A stretch of 64,000 bases of DNA from assembly GCA_023426545.1 (NCBI GenBank), contig JAFAAN010000083.1:6955-70954 (forward strand). Reading direction: 5' to 3'. Made by a program: the position numbers and the translations under genes. Under the pieces are notes generated by a model. It made no database searches. It was not told the DNA's origin and was given only the letters and a program-made list of their open reading frames with translations. Of the stretch, positions 61,275 through 64,000 are shown piece after piece (position 1 is the first letter of the stretch; each line of letters begins with the position of its first letter). Origin of the DNA: Pseudomonadota bacterium. GTDB taxonomy: Bacteria; Myxococcota; Myxococcia; Myxococcales; Myxococcaceae.

Positions 61275-63935
61275 ATGGGAGAGCGCTACGTCTGCAAGAG
61301 TGAGCGGCGTCGCCAGCTCGTCGCGGCCCCGGGCTCCGGGTTCAACGGCATTGACTACCTGGAGGTGCTGGACGCCGGGGCCACCGAGCTGGGCGTGGAG
61401 CGCCAGAAGACCCTCTGGGTGCACTTCTTCAAGGAGCTGCCCGGCACCCTCACCGCCGACAACGTCACCATCGAAGGCGGCGTGCGCCTGAAGGACGTGG
61501 ACGTGGTGTGGGCGCACCGCCTGGACCAGATTCCGGCCGGCACGGACGGCGGAGCGTGGACGGCGGAGCAGGCGCGGCCGGATGCGCGCGAGTGGCTGGT
61601 GGTGCGCACGGACTCCGTGGGGGACTTCTCCACGTACGCGCTCGCGCTGCGCCGCTCGGTGGCGGACACGGTGCCGCCGGACGGCTTCGACGCGCCGCTG
61701 TCGCGGGTGGAGTTCACCTTCAAGGTGGAGTGCCCCAGCGAGTTCGATTGCGCGCCGCCCCGGGTGGGGCCGCCCGCGCCGGGCGAGGACCCGCAGATCG
61801 ACTATCTCACCCGCGACTTCTCCAGCTTCCGGCGGCTGATGCTGGACCGGCTGTCACAGGTGTCGCCGCAGTGGAAGGAGTGCAACGCGGCGGACCTGGG
61901 CGTGGCGCTGGTGGAGGTGATGGCCTACGCGGCCGACTATCTCAGCTACTACCAGGACGCGGCGGCCACCGAGGCGTACCTGGGCACCGCGCGCAAGCGC
62001 ACCTCCGTGCGGCGCCACGCGCGGCTGCTGGACTACCCCATGCACGATGGCTGCAACGCCCGGGCATGGGTGACGGTGGAGGTGATGGAGGGCGCGGACG
62101 GCTTCGAGCTGAAGGGACCCACGGAGAAGACGCCGGGGACGATGTTCCTCACCACCACCACGCCCGGCCCCCGGGTGCTGGACGAGGCCCAGCTCGCCGC
62201 CGCGCTGAGCGAAGGGGCCGAGGTCTTCGAGTCCCTGCACGACGTCCGCCTCTCCTGGAAGCACAGCGAGCTGCGCTTCTATACGTGGGGCGAGGACAAG
62301 TGCTGCCTGCCCGAGGGTGCCACCTCCGCCACGTTGCTCAACGCGGATGACGCGCTGAAGAAGCTCGCGGTGGGGCAGGTGCTCCTCCTGGAAGAGGTGC
62401 GTAGCGCCACCACGGGCCGGGTGGAGGACGCGGACCCGTCCCGCCGCCATGCCGTGCGGCTCACGAAGGTGACCTTCACCGAGGACCCGCTGCTGAAGCA
62501 GCAGGTGGTGGAGATCGAGTGGGCCGGGGAGGACGCGCTGCCCTTCGAGCTATGCCTGTGGGAGGTGGAGGTGCCGGAGCCCGCGCCGACCAAGGGAGAC
62601 GCACCGCTGCTGATGACGGAGAGCGTCTCCGGCGCTCCTGCGATGCTCACCGGATTCACCGGGCTGGGGACGGTGGCCCTCACGCTCACGGGAGGGGGCG
62701 GCGGAGGGCCTTCGCCGGGCAAGAGGGCGCCGGTGAGCGTGGCGCGCGGCAACGTGGTGCTGGTGGACCACGGGCGCACCGTGCGCGGCGAGCCGCTGCC
62801 GGCCGTGCCCGCCGAGGGGCGCTACCGGCCCCGGCTGGCGCGCGGTCCGCTGACGCAGGTGGGATGGGCGCCGGGCGGGCGCCGGACGGTGGACCCCAAG
62901 TCCTCCGCGACGGCGGCCATGCGCTGGGCCATGGAGGACGTGCTGCCAGCCATCTGGCTGGAGGAGAAGCAGAGCCAGCGTGCGTGGAAGCCTCGGCGCA
63001 CGCTGCTCAACAGCGGGCGCTTCAGCCGGGAGCTCGTGGCGGAGGTGGAGGAGGACGGCCGCGCGCGGCTGCGCTTCGGCGACAACGTGCTGGGCGAGAA
63101 GCCCCCTGCCGCGGACACACTGCTGGCCACCTACCGCATCGGCAATGGCACGGCAGGCAACGTGGGCGCCGAGTCCATCTCCCGGCTGTACCACCCGACG
63201 GGAGGCGACTGGCGCAACGCCGTGCTGCGCGTGCGCAACCCGCTGCCCGCCGCGGGCGGTGTGGAGTCGGAGTCGCTGGCGCAGGTGCGCATCAACGCGC
63301 CGCAGGCTTTCCGCGTGCAGCAGCGCGCGGTGACGGAGGCGGACTACGCGGAGGTGGCCCAACGCCACCCCGAGGTTCAGCACGCGGTTGGAAGCCTCCG
63401 GTGGACGGGGAGCTGGCACACCATGTTCGTCACCGTGGATCGGAAGGGCGGGCGCACCGTGGACGCGGCCTTCTCCGAGACGCTGGCCGCCTTCCTGGAG
63501 CAATTCCGGCTGGCGGGCTATGACCTGCGCATCGAGGGGCCCATCTTCGTTCCGCTCGACATCGTGATGACGGTGTGCGTGCAGCCGGGCTTCCTGGCCA
63601 GCAACGTGAAGGCGGCCCTGCTGGAGGTCTTCAGCAACCGGGACCTGCCGGATGGGCGGAGCGGCTTCTTCCATCCGGACAACTTCACCTTCGGTCAGCC
63701 CGTGTACCTCAGCCGCATCGTCGCCGCCGCCATGGCGGTGCCCGGCGTGGCGTGGGTGGACACCGAGGAGGTGGCGTCCAAGCCCAATCGCTTCCGCCGG
63801 TGGGGGCAGGTGTCTCGCGATGAGTGGAAGGAGGGGCTCATCACCATGGAGCGGCTGGAGATCGCCCGACTCGACAACGACCCGAGCCAGCCGGAGAACG
63901 GGAAGTTCGACTTCCACATGCAGGGGGGCCTGTGA
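61275..63935 (+). CDS. Baseplate wedge protein (gpJ-like, Pvc11-like)
   Basis: An 886-residue putative baseplate assembly protein. The N-terminal region (NGIDYLEVLDAG) and the segments DPQIDYLTRDFSSFRRLMLDRLSQ and VALVEVMAYAADYLSYYQDAAATEAYLGTARKRTSVRRHARLLDYPMHDGCNARAWV are characteristic of eCIS wedge proteins. A gpJ-like C-terminal part has RFGDNVLGEKPPAADTLLATYRIGNGTAGNVGAESI and VTEADYAEVAQRHPEVQHAVG. It forms the baseplate body together with Pvc12. The stop overlaps the next start. Confidence 0.93.
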   Translation: MGERYVCKSERRRQLVAAPGSGFNGIDYLEVLDAGATELGVERQKTLWVHFFKELPGTLTADNVTIEGGVRLKDVDVVWAHRLDQIPAGTDGGAWTAEQARPDAREWLVVRTDSVGDFSTYALALRRSVADTVPPDGFDAPLSRVEFTFKVECPSEFDCAPPRVGPPAPGEDPQIDYLTRDFSSFRRLMLDRLSQVSPQWKECNAADLGVALVEVMAYAADYLSYYQDAAATEAYLGTARKRTSVRRHARLLDYPMHDGCNARAWVTVEVMEGADGFELKGPTEKTPGTMFLTTTTPGPRVLDEAQLAAALSEGAEVFESLHDVRLSWKHSELRFYTWGEDKCCLPEGATSATLLNADDALKKLAVGQVLLLEEVRSATTGRVEDADPSRRHAVRLTKVTFTEDPLLKQQVVEIEWAGEDALPFELCLWEVEVPEPAPTKGDAPLLMTESVSGAPAMLTGFTGLGTVALTLTGGGGGGPSPGKRAPVSVARGNVVLVDHGRTVRGEPLPAVPAEGRYRPRLARGPLTQVGWAPGGRRTVDPKSSATAAMRWAMEDVLPAIWLEEKQSQRAWKPRRTLLNSGRFSRELVAEVEEDGRARLRFGDNVLGEKPPAADTLLATYRIGNGTAGNVGAESISRLYHPTGGDWRNAVLRVRNPLPAAGGVESESLAQVRINAPQAFRVQQRAVTEADYAEVAQRHPEVQHAVGSLRWTGSWHTMFVTVDRKGGRTVDAAFSETLAAFLEQFRLAGYDLRIEGPIFVPLDIVMTVCVQPGFLASNVKAALLEVFSNRDLPDGRSGFFHPDNFTFGQPVYLSRIVAAAMAVPGVAWVDTEEVASKPNRFRRWGQVSRDEWKEGLITMERLEIARLDNDPSQPENGKFDFHMQGGL

Positions 63936-64000
63936 GCACTCCAGGGACAGGTGTGGGTGATGACTGCGTGGCCTGCGCGGACGACGGCTCGGCCGAGCCG
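63932..64000 (+). CDS. Start of the next eCIS gene (probable Pvc12-like), truncated by window
   Basis: A GTG at 63932 overlapping the previous stop opens 23 codons (STPGTGVGDDCVACADDGSA) to the window edge. The coupled position right after the Pvc11-like gene suggests the next baseplate component, but too little is visible to assign it. Confidence 0.55.
   Translation, partial: MSTPGTGVGDDCVACADDGSAEP

Noticed and set aside
50510..64000. Type VI secretion system or intact prophage
   Set aside because: No TssJ/L/M, ClpV or Hcp-type set, and no capsid, portal, terminase or replication genes; Pvc15 and Pvc16 homologs mark it as eCIS.

Overview
The window is about 64 kb of very GC-rich DNA (around 70%) with dense genes, short intergenic gaps and strong G/C third-position bias. 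The gene content points to a fruiting myxobacterium of the Myxococcus/Corallococcus type. It has two small TIGR04563-type ribbon-helix-helix proteins, a SitA-like lipoprotein toxin with an Imm11-type immunity protein, an extracellular contractile injection system (eCIS), a PilZ protein, and many signal-peptide or lipoprotein genes of unknown role. The genus is inference; no 16S gene is present.

Layout. (1) 1-2945: tail of a lysine-fermentation operon (kamD-[secreted protein]-kamE-kal-kce) closed by a strong hairpin. (2) 3299-12221: mixed envelope and metabolic genes: SDR oxidoreductase and methyltransferase, a His-rich exported protein, a lipoprotein, a ChaN-like protein, a TonB-dependent receptor followed by a lipoprotein made only of the 5'-nucleotidase C-terminal domain, and the TIGR04563 pair. 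(3) 12678-16130: tilS and ftsH. (4) 16200-20037: two pirins, a LysR regulator, YceI and OsmC. Two near-identical palindromes flank the LysR gene and probably define its regulon. (5) 20123-26262: core cluster folP, glmM, pdxJ, acpS, nnrDE, tsaE. (6) 26277-31472, minus strand: glutamine amidotransferase, hutI, hutU and a BON-domain protein. (7) 31720-38510: YdeP-type molybdopterin oxidoreductase, an 838-aa unknown, an XRE regulator, a Nudix hydrolase and a lipoprotein. (8) 38563-43343: protein-quality-control group with a second FtsH, a small sigma-1.1-like protein, GrpE and a DegP/HtrA protease. (9) 43351-46161: exported protein, PilZ protein and glutamate dehydrogenase.

(10) 46498-50509: tRNA-Thr(CGT) with its terminator, followed by a gene-poor, lower-quality stretch that looks like an integration scar. 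It carries a sitA/sitI-like toxin-immunity pair. (11) 50510-64000: a tightly coupled operon for a contractile tail-like particle: sheath, tube, hub, spike, PAAR-like tip, gp25 and gpJ-like baseplate proteins, Pvc16 cap and Pvc15 AAA+ ATPase. The operon runs off the right edge, so effectors and tail fibres, if any, lie outside.

The most interesting parts are the compact single-sheath eCIS with its unusual splits and disordered linker protein, the orphan Sit cassette beside a tRNA, the paired LysR operator palindromes, and an orphan minus-strand terminator near 12.4 kb that may mark a leader or small RNA. All functional calls rest on reading the sequence and on family knowledge; no database search was run.
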